Assembly: GCA_944387525.1 (NCBI GenBank)
Contig: CALXFF010000015.1
Coordinates: 1-41,027, forward strand
Length of the DNA: 41,027 nt
Direction of reading: 5' to 3'
From: an uncultured Clostridia bacterium
GTDB lineage: Bacteria; Bacillota; Clostridia; TANB77; CAG-508
Part shown: positions 18,946 to 28,148 of the stretch, in pieces
How positions within the stretch are numbered: position 1 is the stretch's first letter
How the letters are laid out: every line of letters starts with the position of its first letter
Made by a program: the position numbers and the translations under genes
The notes under the pieces: generated by a model
Databases searched by the model: none
Seen by the model: the letters and a program-made list of their open reading frames with translations, nothing else
What the model was told of the DNA's origin: nothing

Positions 18946-21543
18946 CTACTCATTTCTCAACATGTTTATTGTAGCATTAATATATTTACCTGCAAAATTT
19001 TGACTTACAACATCTGAATGACTCCATACTGTTGCTGGCATTTCTACTAATGTAGATCTACAATTTCTTAAAGAAGCTCTTGCCCAATTCACTAGATATC
19101 CTGTACCATATGAGCCAATATGTTTACTCATTCCAAATTGACTTCTATAATATGAACCTAATCCTGAATCTCCTATTGTTTCATTTAGCCAACCATGTAA
19201 ATCAACTAATATATTTCTTCCGCTGGTTGATTGATGAGAAGTTAAGAAATCTCTTAAACTTGCTGCCTCAGTTGCTTGGAATCCTGCAGTTCCATTATAG
19301 TTTCTTCCACTATATGTTTGATATTTTGTTCCACTTATGTGCCAACATCTATTTAAATCTATACCTGCATTTCCTGGTGCATTACTACGTAAAGTTAATC
19401 TTCCAGGCCCATTGTTTGACCATCCATAATATGCTCCATCTGGATTTACTGAAGGTAATATATATATAGTCCATTTATTTTCTATATTCATATCTTGCAT
19501 TTGAATTAATTTATTTTTAAATTCTTCTGCAATATATGTTAATTCTTGTCCATCATAATTCCATTGATCTTCAAACCCATGTACTGAAAATACTGTAAAC
19601 ATTACATTTGGTCCATTTCCTATTTTATAGTATTTTAAGTCTTGACCTCTTGAATCTCCTATTGATTTTAAGCCACTTATTCCATATGTACCTGCTGAAT
19701 AATTAATTTTTTGTAGTTTTATAACGTTATTTTGAGTATTTCCCTTAAATCCTGGTGATACACCTAAATCTTTATCAAATAAATTTACTCTTACTGTTTT
19801 TGGTTGTACTATATTTCTTAAATCCCCTGTTTCAGCCTCTAAATAATATTGTTTATTTACATCAATGTTACTTATATCTTCATCAAAATAATAAGTATTT
19901 CCACAATCTTGTTTTACATACATTTCATTTGAATATGTTCCATCTGTTGATTTTAGTCTTATTATCGGATTAAATTCAGGTACAGTTGATACACCATTTA
20001 CCCATTCAACATATATTACTGTTCCAGCTAGATAAGGATGTCCACTTAATGATGTAGTCAAATATATGTCATTTAATTGTGTAATTATTCCTCCTTCATA
20101 AGTTTCAGCTTTTAGTGAAATATTATTATCACTATCAATATTTACAGTGTATTTAAAGTTTTTATATTGGCCTTTTTTACTAGAAAAGTTTACTTTTGTA
20201 GTTTTGTTTTCTGATTCATTTCTAAAATCACCTGATTGCATTTCCAAATAATATTGTTTGTCTACATTTATTCCTTCTATATATCCATCAAAATAATATG
20301 TATTTCCAAATACTTGACTTACAAACATTTCTTTTTCATATGTTCCATCAGTTGATTTCAATTTCATTGTTGGCATATATTCAGGTACTGTTGATTGTCC
20401 ATTTACCCATTCTATATATACAATATTTCCATATACATAACTATATCCTTTATCAGTATTTGTCAGATTGAATTGTGTAATCTCATTTGTCGCATTACCA
20501 TAATATACTTTCTTTTTGATGCTGATAGTATTATCAGAATTTAAATTAAAATCATATGCATAGTTACTATATTTTCCTTTTTTAGAAGAAAAGTTTAGTT
20601 TTGCTGATTTGTTTTCCGAAATATTTTTACTATCTCCTGAAGTTGTTCTTATATAATACTTTTTATTTGTATCTATTCCGTCAATATATCCATCAAAATA
20701 ATATGTATTACCACTTAACTGTTTTACATACAAAGTTTTTACAGTTTTACCATCTTCTGTTTCGATTGTAACTATTGGATTTTTTTCTGGAACTGTTGAT
20801 TGTCCATTTACCCACTCTACATATACTAAATTTCCATATATATATGAATTTCCTTTATCTATATTTGAAATTCCAAAACTAGTTAATTCACTTAATGCAT
20901 CTCCAACATATGTTATTTTTTGAAATGTTAAATGATTATTTTGTAATAGAACATAATAATCTTTATATTCTCCTAAACTTTGATTCTTTAACTTCAAATT
21001 AGACACTTTATTCTCTGATACGTTGTTTTCATCTCCTGATGCAACTTCAAAACTATATTTTTTATTAAAGTCTTTTCCATCAATAAATATATCAAAATAA
21101 TATGTATTTCCCCATTCTTGTTTAACAAAACATTCATGACTTTCGCTATTTTCGTCATCTTTTAATGTCACAGTAGGATTTTTACTTGGTACTGTTGATA
21201 ACCCATTTATCCATTCTATAAAAATAAATTTTCCATAAAGATATCCTTTTCCACTACTATTTTTAGCAAAATGAATTTCTAGTAATTCATGTGATGTATC
21301 TCCAACATATGTACTAGCTCTTTGCAAAGAATTTGCCTGTACATTTAAAACTTGATTTTGACTTTCTTCAGTTTCTACTGTAGTGTTTATTTCATTTTTC
21401 GCAGTATTTTCTACAGTATTTTCAACATTTTCTTGCTGCTCTGTCGATATATTTTGACTTATTGCAATACTAATATTTGATGTTTGAAATATTAATACTA
21501 ATATAACAAGCATTAATGAAATTACTTTTAAACTTTTTTTCAA
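18946..21543 (-). CDS. Secreted M14 zinc carboxypeptidase with four N-terminal repeat domains
   Basis: A wall-acting metallopeptidase, probably cutting peptidoglycan stem peptides (inferred from family). The C-terminal M14 domain (about 610-865) has HGFED (zinc His and Glu, about 653), PSVNPDGAYYGW, GIDLNRCW, VDLHGWL (third zinc ligand, about 783) and LVEMPA (catalytic Glu). Before it are four repeats of about 130 residues starting near 78, 211, 344 and 479, each with (I/V)EW(I/V)NG.STVP and GNTYYFD. The same module occurs in the amidase at 1-2169. A signal peptide occupies the first 30 residues. A TTG start at 21543 is chosen because AAAGGGGTG lies 6 nt upstream; the ATGs at 21579 and 21570 have no ribosome site. 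Confidence 0.9.
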   Translation of the reverse strand: MKKSLKVISLMLVILVLIFQTSNISIAISQNISTEQQENVENTVENTAKNEINTTVETEESQNQVLNVQANSLQRASTYVGDTSHELLEIHFAKNSSGKGYLYGKFIFIEWINGLSTVPSKNPTVTLKDDENSESHECFVKQEWGNTYYFDIFIDGKDFNKKYSFEVASGDENNVSENKVSNLKLKNQSLGEYKDYYVLLQNNHLTFQKITYVGDALSELTSFGISNIDKGNSYIYGNLVYVEWVNGQSTVPEKNPIVTIETEDGKTVKTLYVKQLSGNTYYFDGYIDGIDTNKKYYIRTTSGDSKNISENKSAKLNFSSKKGKYSNYAYDFNLNSDNTISIKKKVYYGNATNEITQFNLTNTDKGYSYVYGNIVYIEWVNGQSTVPEYMPTMKLKSTDGTYEKEMFVSQVFGNTYYFDGYIEGINVDKQYYLEMQSGDFRNESENKTTKVNFSSKKGQYKNFKYTVNIDSDNNISLKAETYEGGIITQLNDIYLTTSLSGHPYLAGTVIYVEWVNGVSTVPEFNPIIRLKSTDGTYSNEMYVKQDCGNTYYFDEDISNIDVNKQYYLEAETGDLRNIVQPKTVRVNLFDKDLGVSPGFKGNTQNNVIKLQKINYSAGTYGISGLKSIGDSRGQDLKYYKIGNGPNVMFTVFSVHGFEDQWNYDGQELTYIAEEFKNKLIQMQDMNIENKWTIYILPSVNPDGAYYGWSNNGPGRLTLRSNAPGNAGIDLNRCWHISGTKYQTYSGRNYNGTAGFQATEAASLRDFLTSHQSTSGRNILVDLHGWLNETIGDSGLGSYYRSQFGMSKHIGSYGTGYLVNWARASLRNCRSTLVEMPATVWSHSDVVSQNFAGKYINATINMLRNE

Positions 21544-21603
21544 TTTACACACCCCTTTAATGAATTTCATATAAAACATACATTATGTATAACATTAAGA
21601 ACA

Positions 21604-23109
21604 TTATTTATATTGATTATCTACTTCTTTTAAGATAACATCATGAGCACTACCTTCTGAAATGCTAACATCTGAAACTAGTGTTAATCTTGCCTTTTCA
21701 TGGAATTCTGGAATTGTGATACTTCCGCAGTTACACATTGTAGACTTAATTTTAGCTACAGTTATAGCTAAATTATCTTTTAATCTTCCTGCATATGGTA
21801 TGTATGAATCAACACCTTCTTCAAAAGAAAGTTTTTTATCTCCTCCCATATCATATCTTTGCCAGTTTCTTGCACGGTTCGAACCTTCTCCCCAATACTC
21901 TTTAACATATCCATTACCTCTTTTTATTACTCTTGTTGGACTCTCATCAAATCTTGCAAAATATCTTCCTAGCATTACAAAATCTGCTCCAAGTGCTAAA
22001 GCAATTGTAATATGGTAATCATGTACAATTCCACCATCCAAACATAAAGGTATATATATCCCTGTCTCTTCAAGATATTCATCACGAGCTGCAACTACAT
22101 CTATTAATGCTGATGCGTTTCCACGTCCTATTCCTTTTGTTTCACGAGTTATACAAATAGAGCCTCCTCCTACTCCAATTTTTATGAAGTCTGCTCCTGC
22201 TTCTGCTAAATATCTAAATCCTTCTTTATCAACTACATTTCCTGCACCAATTTTTACGCTATCTCCATATTTTTCTCTTACAAAATCGATTGTTCTTTTT
22301 TGCCATACAGAATATCCGTCTGAAGAATCCATACAAATTAAATCTACTCCTGCATCTACTAGTGCTGGAATTCTTTCTTCATAATCTCTTGTATTGATTC
22401 CTGCTCCGACTATGTATCTTTTATTTTCATCTAATAAAGAATTTGGGTTGTTTTTTCTTTCCTCATAATCTTTTCTAAATACTAAATATTTTAATTTTTC
22501 TTGTTCATCTAAGATTGGTAAACATGCAATTTTATTTTCCCAAATTACGTCATTTGCTTCTGATAGACTAATTCCTTCATGAGCCCATACTGTTTTGTCT
22601 TTTGGAGTCATGAAATTATCTATTGGAGCATTCATATCATCTCTTGAAAGTCTATAATCTTTGTCTGTAACAAGTCCTATAAATTTCCCATTTGCTGTTC
22701 CATCTTCTGTTATCATTACTGTTGAATGTCCTGTTTCTTTTACTAATTCAATAACTTCTTTTAAAGGTGTCCCTGATTTTACATTTGAGTCACTTATAAT
22801 AAATCCCGCTTTATGTTTTTTTACATGTTTAACCATTGCTGCTTGCGATTCAATTGATTGTGAACCGTAAATAAATGCAACTCCACCTTCACGAGCAAGT
22901 GCAATTCCCATTTCTTCTCCTGAAACTGATTGCATTATTGCTGATACCATTGGTATATTTGCATAATATTTTGGTTCTTCTCCTTTTCTGTATTTTACTA
23001 AAGGTGTTTTTAGTGATACATTATTTGGTATACACCTTTCGTCTGTTAAGTTTGGTAATAATAAAAATTCATTTAATGTTCTTGAAATATCTTCTAATAT
23101 TTTTGCCAT
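21604..23109 (-). CDS. guaB: Inosine-5'-monophosphate dehydrogenase
   Basis: Oxidises IMP to XMP with NAD+, the committed step of GMP synthesis. The product has 501 residues: an N-terminal barrel segment, two CBS modules (about 105-225), the catalytic loop [13 protein letters not shown] with the nucleophilic Cys (about 318), LCLDGGI and the flap Arg-Tyr in [11 protein letters not shown]. The flap lacks the usual GSMxAM string and reads [13 protein letters not shown] instead, a variant form. The start at 23109 (MAKIL) has GGAG about 5 nt upstream; ATG at 23139 has no good site. A consensus promoter lies about 100 nt upstream. Confidence 0.93.
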   Translation of the reverse strand: MAKILEDISRTLNEFLLLPNLTDERCIPNNVSLKTPLVKYRKGEEPKYYANIPMVSAIMQSVSGEEMGIALAREGGVAFIYGSQSIESQAAMVKHVKKHKAGFIISDSNVKSGTPLKEVIELVKETGHSTVMITEDGTANGKFIGLVTDKDYRLSRDDMNAPIDNFMTPKDKTVWAHEGISLSEANDVIWENKIACLPILDEQEKLKYLVFRKDYEERKNNPNSLLDENKRYIVGAGINTRDYEERIPALVDAGVDLICMDSSDGYSVWQKRTIDFVREKYGDSVKIGAGNVVDKEGFRYLAEAGADFIKIGVGGGSICITRETKGIGRGNASALIDVVAARDEYLEETGIYIPLCLDGGIVHDYHITIALALGADFVMLGRYFARFDESPTRVIKRGNGYVKEYWGEGSNRARNWQRYDMGGDKKLSFEEGVDSYIPYAGRLKDNLAITVAKIKSTMCNCGSITIPEFHEKARLTLVSDVSISEGSAHDVILKEVDNQYK

Positions 23110-23212
23110 TTTTTCTCCTTTCCTTTCTTTATGCCTCATTTCTAATGCTCTATATTAAAAGCATCTCTCATGTGACATAAATTAGTTTTGTTTTTTATAA
23201 TTATTAACTCAA

Positions 23213-23241
23213 ATTATATCCCATATTAAATTTATTGTAAA
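23213..23241 (-). promoter_or_regulatory. Sigma-A promoter of guaB
   Basis: On the minus strand TTTACA (23236-23241) is followed after 17 nt by a perfect TATAAT (23213-23218). The predicted start near 23206 leaves a leader of about 97 nt before the guaB ATG at 23109. I see no recognisable purine riboswitch in that leader. Confidence 0.75.
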
Positions 23242-23317
23242 TAATTTTAATTTAAATAAATTAAGAAATTTAAACCTATTATCACAATTTATGCCATATT
23301 TTTTAGTTATAATATAC

Positions 23318-23350
23318 AAAAAAACACGTAGAATCTTTCTTTTTCTACGC
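23318..23350 (-). terminator. Terminator of rplU-rpmA
   Basis: On the minus strand GCGTAGAA pairs with TTCTACGT (23343-23350 with 23326-23333, one G-U at the base), with a 9-nt loop. A run of seven T residues follows one base later. It is 20 nt past the rpmA stop, ahead of the guaB promoter. Confidence 0.8.
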
Positions 23351-23370
23351 ATTTTTATTTAAGTAACTCC

Positions 23371-23631
23371 TTATCCTTCTACTGGATAAACACTTACTTG
23401 TTTTTTATCTTTACCTTTTCTTTCAAATTTAACATTTCCGTCTACTAATGCATAAAGTGTATCGTCACTACCTTTACCCACATTAGTTCCTGGATGAACT
23501 TTAGTTCCTCTTTGTCTTACTAAAATATTTCCTGCTAAAACAAATTGACCATCAGCTCTTTTTACACCAAGTCTTTTAGACTCGCTCTCTCTACCGTTGT
23601 GGCTGCTACCTTGACCTTTTTTATGAGCCAT
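23371..23631 (-). CDS. rpmA: 50S ribosomal protein bL27
   Basis: Large-subunit protein whose N-terminus reaches the peptidyl-transferase centre. 86 residues, starting [16 protein letters not shown], with the family core [16 protein letters not shown]. Most Firmicutes encode an extra N-terminal peptide, removed by the Prp protease, with prp between rplU and rpmA. Here the protein begins directly at the mature AHKKG sequence and only 49 nt separate it from rplU, so neither extension nor prp is present. AAGGGAG precedes the start. Co-transcribed with rplU. Confidence 0.97.
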   Translation of the reverse strand: MAHKKGQGSSHNGRESESKRLGVKRADGQFVLAGNILVRQRGTKVHPGTNVGKGSDDTLYALVDGNVKFERKGKDKKQVSVYPVEG

Positions 23632-23680
23632 TCTTTCTCACTCCCTTCGGTTTGTTTGATTTTTTATCTCATATTATAAA

Positions 23681-24064
23681 TTAAGCTTCTACTTTTTCTT
23701 TAACTTCAGCTTTTTCATCTGCTTTTGCTGTTTTTGTTTCTGCTTTTTTAGCAGCTGTTTTAATAGATGTAATTTCTACTTTTGTATATGGTTGTCTATG
23801 TCCTTGTTTTCTTCTATAATTCTTTTTAGGTTTCATTTTGAAAACAATGATTTTTTTACCTTTACCATGTGAAATTACTTTTCCTTCAACTTTTACTCCT
23901 TTAACATAAGGATTTCCTACTTGTACTTTTCCTTCATCAGATACTAAAACAACTTTATCAAAAGTTACTTTTTTACCTTCCTCTGCATCTAATTTTTCAA
24001 AAAATACAACATCTCCTTCTGCTACTTTGTATTGTTTTCCACAGCTTTCGATAATTGCGTACAT
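23681..24064 (-). CDS. rplU: 50S ribosomal protein bL21
   Basis: 23S rRNA-binding large-subunit protein. Residues 1-103 match bL21: [26 protein letters not shown] and the C-terminal [20 protein letters not shown] Lys/Ala/Glu-rich tail (about 106-127) extends beyond the usual length of about 103 and looks unstructured. GGGAGGTG lies 8 nt upstream of the ATG. First gene of the rplU-rpmA transcript, with a consensus promoter and a leader of about 95 nt. Confidence 0.97.
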   Translation of the reverse strand: MYAIIESCGKQYKVAEGDVVFFEKLDAEEGKKVTFDKVVLVSDEGKVQVGNPYVKGVKVEGKVISHGKGKKIIVFKMKPKKNYRRKQGHRQPYTKVEITSIKTAAKKAETKTAKADEKAEVKEKVEA

Positions 24065-24161
24065 TTAAAATGCACCTCCCTTATTTGTATACTCGCTAAT
24101 CCTTTTTTAAAGGTAATTAAACTTAATTAATCTTTTTGAACCTTGACTAAGCGGATTACAG
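24065..24161 (-). ncRNA. rplU 5' leader, possible L21 autoregulatory leader
   Basis: The predicted transcript start is near 24161. The leader can pair TAATCC (near its 5' end) with GGATTA near 24095, enclosing an AT-rich arm, and ends in the ribosome site. Position and size fit the known Firmicutes L21 leader element. I cannot confirm the consensus by eye. Confidence 0.4.
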
Positions 24162-24167
24162 TTAAAT

Positions 24168-24196
24168 ATTCTATCATAAAGACATAATTCTGTCAA
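24168..24196 (-). promoter_or_regulatory. Sigma-A promoter of rplU-rpmA
   Basis: On the minus strand a perfect TTGACA (24191-24196), a 17-nt spacer and TAGAAT (24168-24173). It is divergent from, and about 40 bp away from, the promoter of the hydrolase gene. Confidence 0.85.
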
Positions 24197-24233
24197 TCAT
24201 TTTGCCAAATTTTCACAAAATATTTCCCTGCAA

Positions 24234-24262
24234 TTGACATAATTCACAAGAAGTGGTATAAT
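24234..24262 (+). promoter_or_regulatory. Consensus sigma-A promoter of the secreted hydrolase
   Basis: TTGACA (24234-24239), a 17-nt spacer and TATAAT (24257-24262), with TGG directly before the -10 as an extended element. All hexamer positions match consensus, so strong constitutive transcription is expected. The start codon is 34 nt downstream. Confidence 0.88.
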
Positions 24263-24296
24263 AAAAAATAGAGAAAAAAGAAAGGAGTGTTTTTAT

Positions 24297-25538
24297 ATGA
24301 ATAGTAAAATTTTATCTTCATTAAAAAAGGTTTTGGTGATTTCAGCATTGTTAATTATATGTAGCTTAAGTACAGCTAATGCTTTTTCACTAAATATTAG
24401 ACCTTACACTAACTATACTAATTATACCAATCGTTTTGGTTTTTTTAGTAACATTATCGAAAGATTTTTCAATCCAGAGGATTATAAACTAAAGAATATA
24501 CAAAGTGAATTAGAAAACATGAGAAGTTCAGGAAATTATGATCTTAATAGCATTACTAGTATAATTGATCAATTACCTGATGGTGAAAACAAAACTATAT
24601 TAGAGGCAATAAAAGACATGTCTTTAAAATTACAAGAAATGGTAGGCAAAATTGATATTAAAGGTCTTTTGGACAAACTTATCGATGCAATAAAATCTAT
24701 GCTAGGAGGAGGTTCAAGTTCTTCATCAGGATTACCAGTAGAAGCTGAATCTGTTACTATGAGCTCTATTACAGCCGCACAATTTGCAGGAGAAGATTAT
24801 AATGTAAAATTACATGCAAATATTTATAGACACGTAGACGAAAACGGAAATCAAGATTCAGATAAATGGGTTATACTAATACATCCATTTATGTTAAAAG
24901 GTGAAACAATTGCTAAAAAGATCGGACCTTATTATTATGAAAAAGGTTATAACATAATAGCTCCAGATTTGAGAAGCTTTGGTGATAGCGAAGGAGAAGT
25001 AGCATTAGGATTTCTAGAAAGTCTTGATGTATATGATTGGCTAACTGCAATAAATAATGCATATAACCCAAGTGAAGTAATTGTACACGGTATATCTCTT
25101 GGAGGTGCAACTACAAACTTCTTATCAGGTATTGATGGTTTCTTAAATAACGGTCCTACTCCAATTAATAAAACTATCAAATCTTTAAGGGAATTAAAAG
25201 TAGTAGGATTAGTAGAAGATTGTGGATACACAGATATGACACAATTCGCAAATAAAAACTTCTTATTAAATTTAAATATTGGTCTAAATGAAGAAAATTT
25301 TGATTACTATAGTAATGCAACAAATAGTTTACAATATTGCGATATTCCAATGTTAATAATACATGGAACAAATGATACTATAGTAAAACCTGAAAATGCA
25401 GAAACAGTTAAAAATACTGTAAAAGGTAGCGTAGACTATTGGTCTGTAGAAGGCGGAGCACATGCATTTATAATAATCGGAAGTAATGCTGACGAGTATA
25501 AAGCTCATGTACAAGATTTTATAGACAAAGTACAATAA
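24297..25538 (+). CDS. Secreted alpha/beta hydrolase
   Basis: A 413-residue exported serine hydrolase. Signal peptide 1-29 (ICSLSTANA), then a helical N-terminal region (about 50-130) and a Gly/Ser linker (GGGSSSSSG, about 137-146). The hydrolase domain (about 155-410) has the nucleophile elbow HGISLGGA (Ser about 267), HGTNDTIVKPENA (acid, about 359) and GGAHAFI (His, about 390). Similar proteins are annotated as alpha/beta hydrolases or DUF-type esterases; the substrate is unknown. AAGGAG lies upstream, a consensus promoter drives it and a strong hairpin terminates it, so it is monocistronic. Confidence 0.87.
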   Translation: MNSKILSSLKKVLVISALLIICSLSTANAFSLNIRPYTNYTNYTNRFGFFSNIIERFFNPEDYKLKNIQSELENMRSSGNYDLNSITSIIDQLPDGENKTILEAIKDMSLKLQEMVGKIDIKGLLDKLIDAIKSMLGGGSSSSSGLPVEAESVTMSSITAAQFAGEDYNVKLHANIYRHVDENGNQDSDKWVILIHPFMLKGETIAKKIGPYYYEKGYNIIAPDLRSFGDSEGEVALGFLESLDVYDWLTAINNAYNPSEVIVHGISLGGATTNFLSGIDGFLNNGPTPINKTIKSLRELKVVGLVEDCGYTDMTQFANKNFLLNLNIGLNEENFDYYSNATNSLQYCDIPMLIIHGTNDTIVKPENAETVKNTVKGSVDYWSVEGGAHAFIIIGSNADEYKAHVQDFIDKVQ

Positions 25539-25551
25539 TCACACCTAATAT

Positions 25552-25589
25552 AAAGAGTAGGTTCACACACAACCTACTCTTTACTTTTT
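25552..25589 (+). terminator. Terminator of the secreted hydrolase gene
   Basis: A perfect 12-bp stem (25552-25563 with 25571-25582) with loop CACACAC, followed by ACTTTTT. It sits between convergent genes and may also stop minus-strand transcription from the GGDEF-EAL gene, though the U-tract on that side is poor. Confidence 0.88.
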
Positions 25590-25593
25590 GGCC

Positions 25594-27471
25594 TTATATA
25601 TTATTTAAATATTTTTTAAATTCTGATTTTTCTAATGGTCTTGAATAATAATATCCCTGCAATAAATCTACTCCTAATTCCTTTAATCTTTGCACTTGCT
25701 CACTTGTCTCAACACCTTCTGCTACTGTCTCTAACTCCATGTTTTTAGCTAACTTCATAATTACTTCAAGTATTTGAGGTTGATTTATAAAAGATTTATC
25801 GATTTTGATTACATCTATTGGCATGTTCTGTAACATGCTTAATGACGAATATCCTGTCCCAAAATCATCAATCGAAATTTTGAAACCTGCTTCTTTTATC
25901 TTCTTAAAAATTTTATACATATCAAAATCTTCGTCTACCATTGCACTTTCTGTAATCTCTAGTTCAATTTCTTCTGGTTTAATATCTTTCTTGCGAGCTA
26001 TTTCTAAATATTCTTCTATAAAATCTTCTTGCAATAAATGTTCTTTTGAAACATTGACTGAAACTTTTATTTTTTCATTAAATCTATCTTTCCAATCTTT
26101 ACTATCATCACACACTTTTTCAAAAATATATCTATCTAATTTTATAATAAACTTATTCTTCTCAAATATCGGTATAAACTCATTTGGTGGAATCAGTCTA
26201 TCTTCTCTTTGCCATCTAACAAGAGCTTCTGCCCCATCTACTTTTCCAGTTTTAGTATTTATTTTAGGCTGATAAAAAACTTTGAATTCTTGCTTTTCTA
26301 TTCCTTCTTCCATTATCATCTCTATGTCATGTTCTTTTATCATTTTTTCTTCCATTTTATCATCATATACAAAATATCTTTTGTTATAATTTCCTTTTGA
26401 CATATTATGCGCTATTAATGCTTTGTCTAAAATTTCAAAAATATCTTTATCTTCATCTTTTATTTTATATATTCCTATTGATAATAGCATTTTATATTCA
26501 TTTTCATCTACTTTTATATTTGATATTTCATCATTAATTTTTCCAACTATATTATCTATGTCCTTTTGATTAAGAAAAATAATGCCAAAAATATCATTTG
26601 CAAGTCTTGTAATTATTTCATTTTCTCCTATAATTTCTTTTAGCTTTATTGCAATTGCTTTTAATACTTTATCTCCTTTTTCTCTCCCATATTTCTTATT
26701 GAATGTTTTAAATTTATCTATATCAATTATCATTAGATAATACGGTTTATTTTCTTTCTTTAAAATTTCCGTTCCTTTTTCTATAAAATAGTTTTTGTTG
26801 CCCACACCTGTTATTGAATCTATATATGCTAATTGATATAGCTGCCTTCTTTTCTTTTTATTTGAAATTATAATGTATATTGCAATAAGTATTGCTAACA
26901 TGTTTATTACTATTGCAACAAAAAAAGTCATCTTCAAACTTTTATTGTATTCTTCAGCTATTGCACTTCCTTTAGTAATAATCACCAAATTCCAATCATT
27001 TATGTTTAAATAATTATATGATGTGTAATAATACGTACCTTTAACATTATATTTTACTTGTCCATCTTGATTTCTTTTTATTTGTTTTTTCATATTATTT
27101 AATTTTTGTTGATTATTTTTATCTTCTAATGTGTTTATAATATTATATAAGTTGTATCCATTTTCTCTATTAACTGAATTTGCTACTACTTCTCCCTTGC
27201 TATTTATTATATATTCATATCCTTCTCCATTATATAAGGATTCAGCAAATATTCCTTCAAATTCTTCATTGTTTATATTTTCTTCATTTATTATTTTTCT
27301 GATTCTTGCAACTTCTTGTTTTGTCAGTTCTGATAGATTTTTTAGTGTGTTTTCGTCTGTTAGTTTTTGAATGTATGCAAGATATGATATTGATAGGATT
27401 ATGAATATTACTGTTACTAAAGCAATTATAATTATTGGAATTATTTGTTTTTCTTTTTGGCTTTGTTCCAT
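25594..27471 (-). CDS. Membrane GGDEF-EAL protein, probable c-di-GMP phosphodiesterase
   Basis: A 625-residue signalling protein. TM1 (about 11-33), an extracellular Cache-like sensor (about 34-175), TM2 (about 178-201), GGDEF domain (about 215-370) and EAL domain (about 385-622). The GGDEF signature is degenerate, RLANDIF in place of RxGGDEF, so cyclase activity is unlikely. The EAL domain keeps EALVRW, NVSKEHL, ELEITES, DDFGTGYSSL, KIDKSFI, AEGVE and QGYYYSRPL, so it should hydrolyse c-di-GMP. The degenerate domain may bind GTP as a regulator, as known for similar proteins. GAAGGG precedes the ATG. Confidence 0.93.
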   Translation of the reverse strand: MEQSQKEKQIIPIIIIALVTVIFIILSISYLAYIQKLTDENTLKNLSELTKQEVARIRKIINEENINNEEFEGIFAESLYNGEGYEYIINSKGEVVANSVNRENGYNLYNIINTLEDKNNQQKLNNMKKQIKRNQDGQVKYNVKGTYYYTSYNYLNINDWNLVIITKGSAIAEEYNKSLKMTFFVAIVINMLAILIAIYIIISNKKKRRQLYQLAYIDSITGVGNKNYFIEKGTEILKKENKPYYLMIIDIDKFKTFNKKYGREKGDKVLKAIAIKLKEIIGENEIITRLANDIFGIIFLNQKDIDNIVGKINDEISNIKVDENEYKMLLSIGIYKIKDEDKDIFEILDKALIAHNMSKGNYNKRYFVYDDKMEEKMIKEHDIEMIMEEGIEKQEFKVFYQPKINTKTGKVDGAEALVRWQREDRLIPPNEFIPIFEKNKFIIKLDRYIFEKVCDDSKDWKDRFNEKIKVSVNVSKEHLLQEDFIEEYLEIARKKDIKPEEIELEITESAMVDEDFDMYKIFKKIKEAGFKISIDDFGTGYSSLSMLQNMPIDVIKIDKSFINQPQILEVIMKLAKNMELETVAEGVETSEQVQRLKELGVDLLQGYYYSRPLEKSEFKKYLNNI

Positions 27472-27621
27472 TCTTTTCCCTTCTTTTTTATTTTTGCGTT
27501 TTTATCATATTGTTTTAATTTTTGATAATGCTCTTTTTATTATTTTGGCTAGTTTATAAGGAATTATTTATTTTGAACTTGATTTTTTTAAGTAGCTATA
27601 TTATGATAAGTTTGTTATTGA

Positions 27622-27759
27622 TATTCAATAATAAGTTTACTACCAAAATTAAGAGATGAGATTCTATATTTTAATGAATCAAAGAAAATATATGATAGAG
27701 ATATTATAGAGTTAATTAAACTATTATACAATTATAAGTCTAGTAGAAATAAGTATTAA
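27622..27759 (+). pseudogene. Short coding-like fragment without a start
   Basis: A 45-codon open stretch ending at TAA 27757-27759 has a natural-looking composition (LRDEILYFNESKKIYDRDI within it) but no ATG, GTG or TTG start and a stop just upstream. It may be the tail of a lost gene before the cutA remnant. I do not recognise the family. Confidence 0.3.
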
Positions 27760-27783
27760 TAGAAGGTTTTTAAGGAGTAGATT

Positions 27784-27897
27784 ATGGATAAATATATAAT
27801 TATAACAACACTTTGTGACAAAGAAGAAATTGCTAACAAAATAACAGACACATTACTAGAAAAACGATTAGTAGCTGGAAGTCAATTATCTAAATAA
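27784..27897 (+). pseudogene. cutA: Truncated CutA1-like divalent-cation tolerance protein
   Basis: Only 37 codons. The product starts MDKYIIITTLCDKEEIANKI and continues through TLLEKRLVAGSQLSK, the N-terminal third of the CutA1 trimer-forming family (normally about 100-110 residues). The frame then meets TAA and the following sequence has no convincing continuation in any frame. An AAGGAG site lies 7 nt upstream, so a peptide could still be made. The core sheet and C-terminal trimer contacts are missing. The surrounding 27472-28148 region has no other clear gene. Confidence 0.65.
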
Positions 27898-27995
27898 AAT
27901 TTAGAATTTACTTGACTTTCTTCCATGGAATAAGTTTATAGTTAAATTAATAAAACATTAGTGTCCGTTCTGAAAAGAACGTAATCATTATAATC

Positions 27996-28022
27996 CGATA
28001 GTCCAAAAGGCTATCGTTTTTT
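27996..28022 (+). terminator. Hairpin terminator after the cutA remnant
   Basis: CGATAG and CC pair with GG and CTATCG (one bulged T, loop AAAA), followed by TTTTTT. A small GTTCT-GAAA-AGAAC hairpin lies just upstream (about 27967-27980). Orientation fits the end of the plus-strand cutA remnant, or a short RNA. Confidence 0.7.
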
Positions 28023-28047
28023 ATTACCCTTAAAGTTAATAAAAGTT

Positions 28048-28066
28048 AAAGAGCTTTTTGCTCTTT
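28048..28066 (-). terminator. Candidate terminator downstream of the CYTH gene
   Basis: AAAGAGC / GCTCTTT (28048-28054 with 28060-28066) with a 5-nt loop. The minus-strand 3' side reads AACTTTTATTA and the plus-strand side ATTATTTTATT, so it may act on either strand between convergent units. Confidence 0.5.
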
Positions 28067-28148
28067 ATTATTTTATTCAAAAGTTTATATATTCTGTTTA
28101 TTTAACCACTCTTCCATTGTCTCATTTCTTTTTTACTGTTGTTTATTT

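Noticed and set aside
23110-23206. Purine riboswitch in the guaB leader
   Set aside because: No three-way junction or conserved purine-riboswitch core can be found; only weak short stems.
28080-28140. Short minus-strand frame with a coding-like end (MEEWLNKQNI)
   Set aside because: Only about 15 codons, no ribosome site and no recognisable family.
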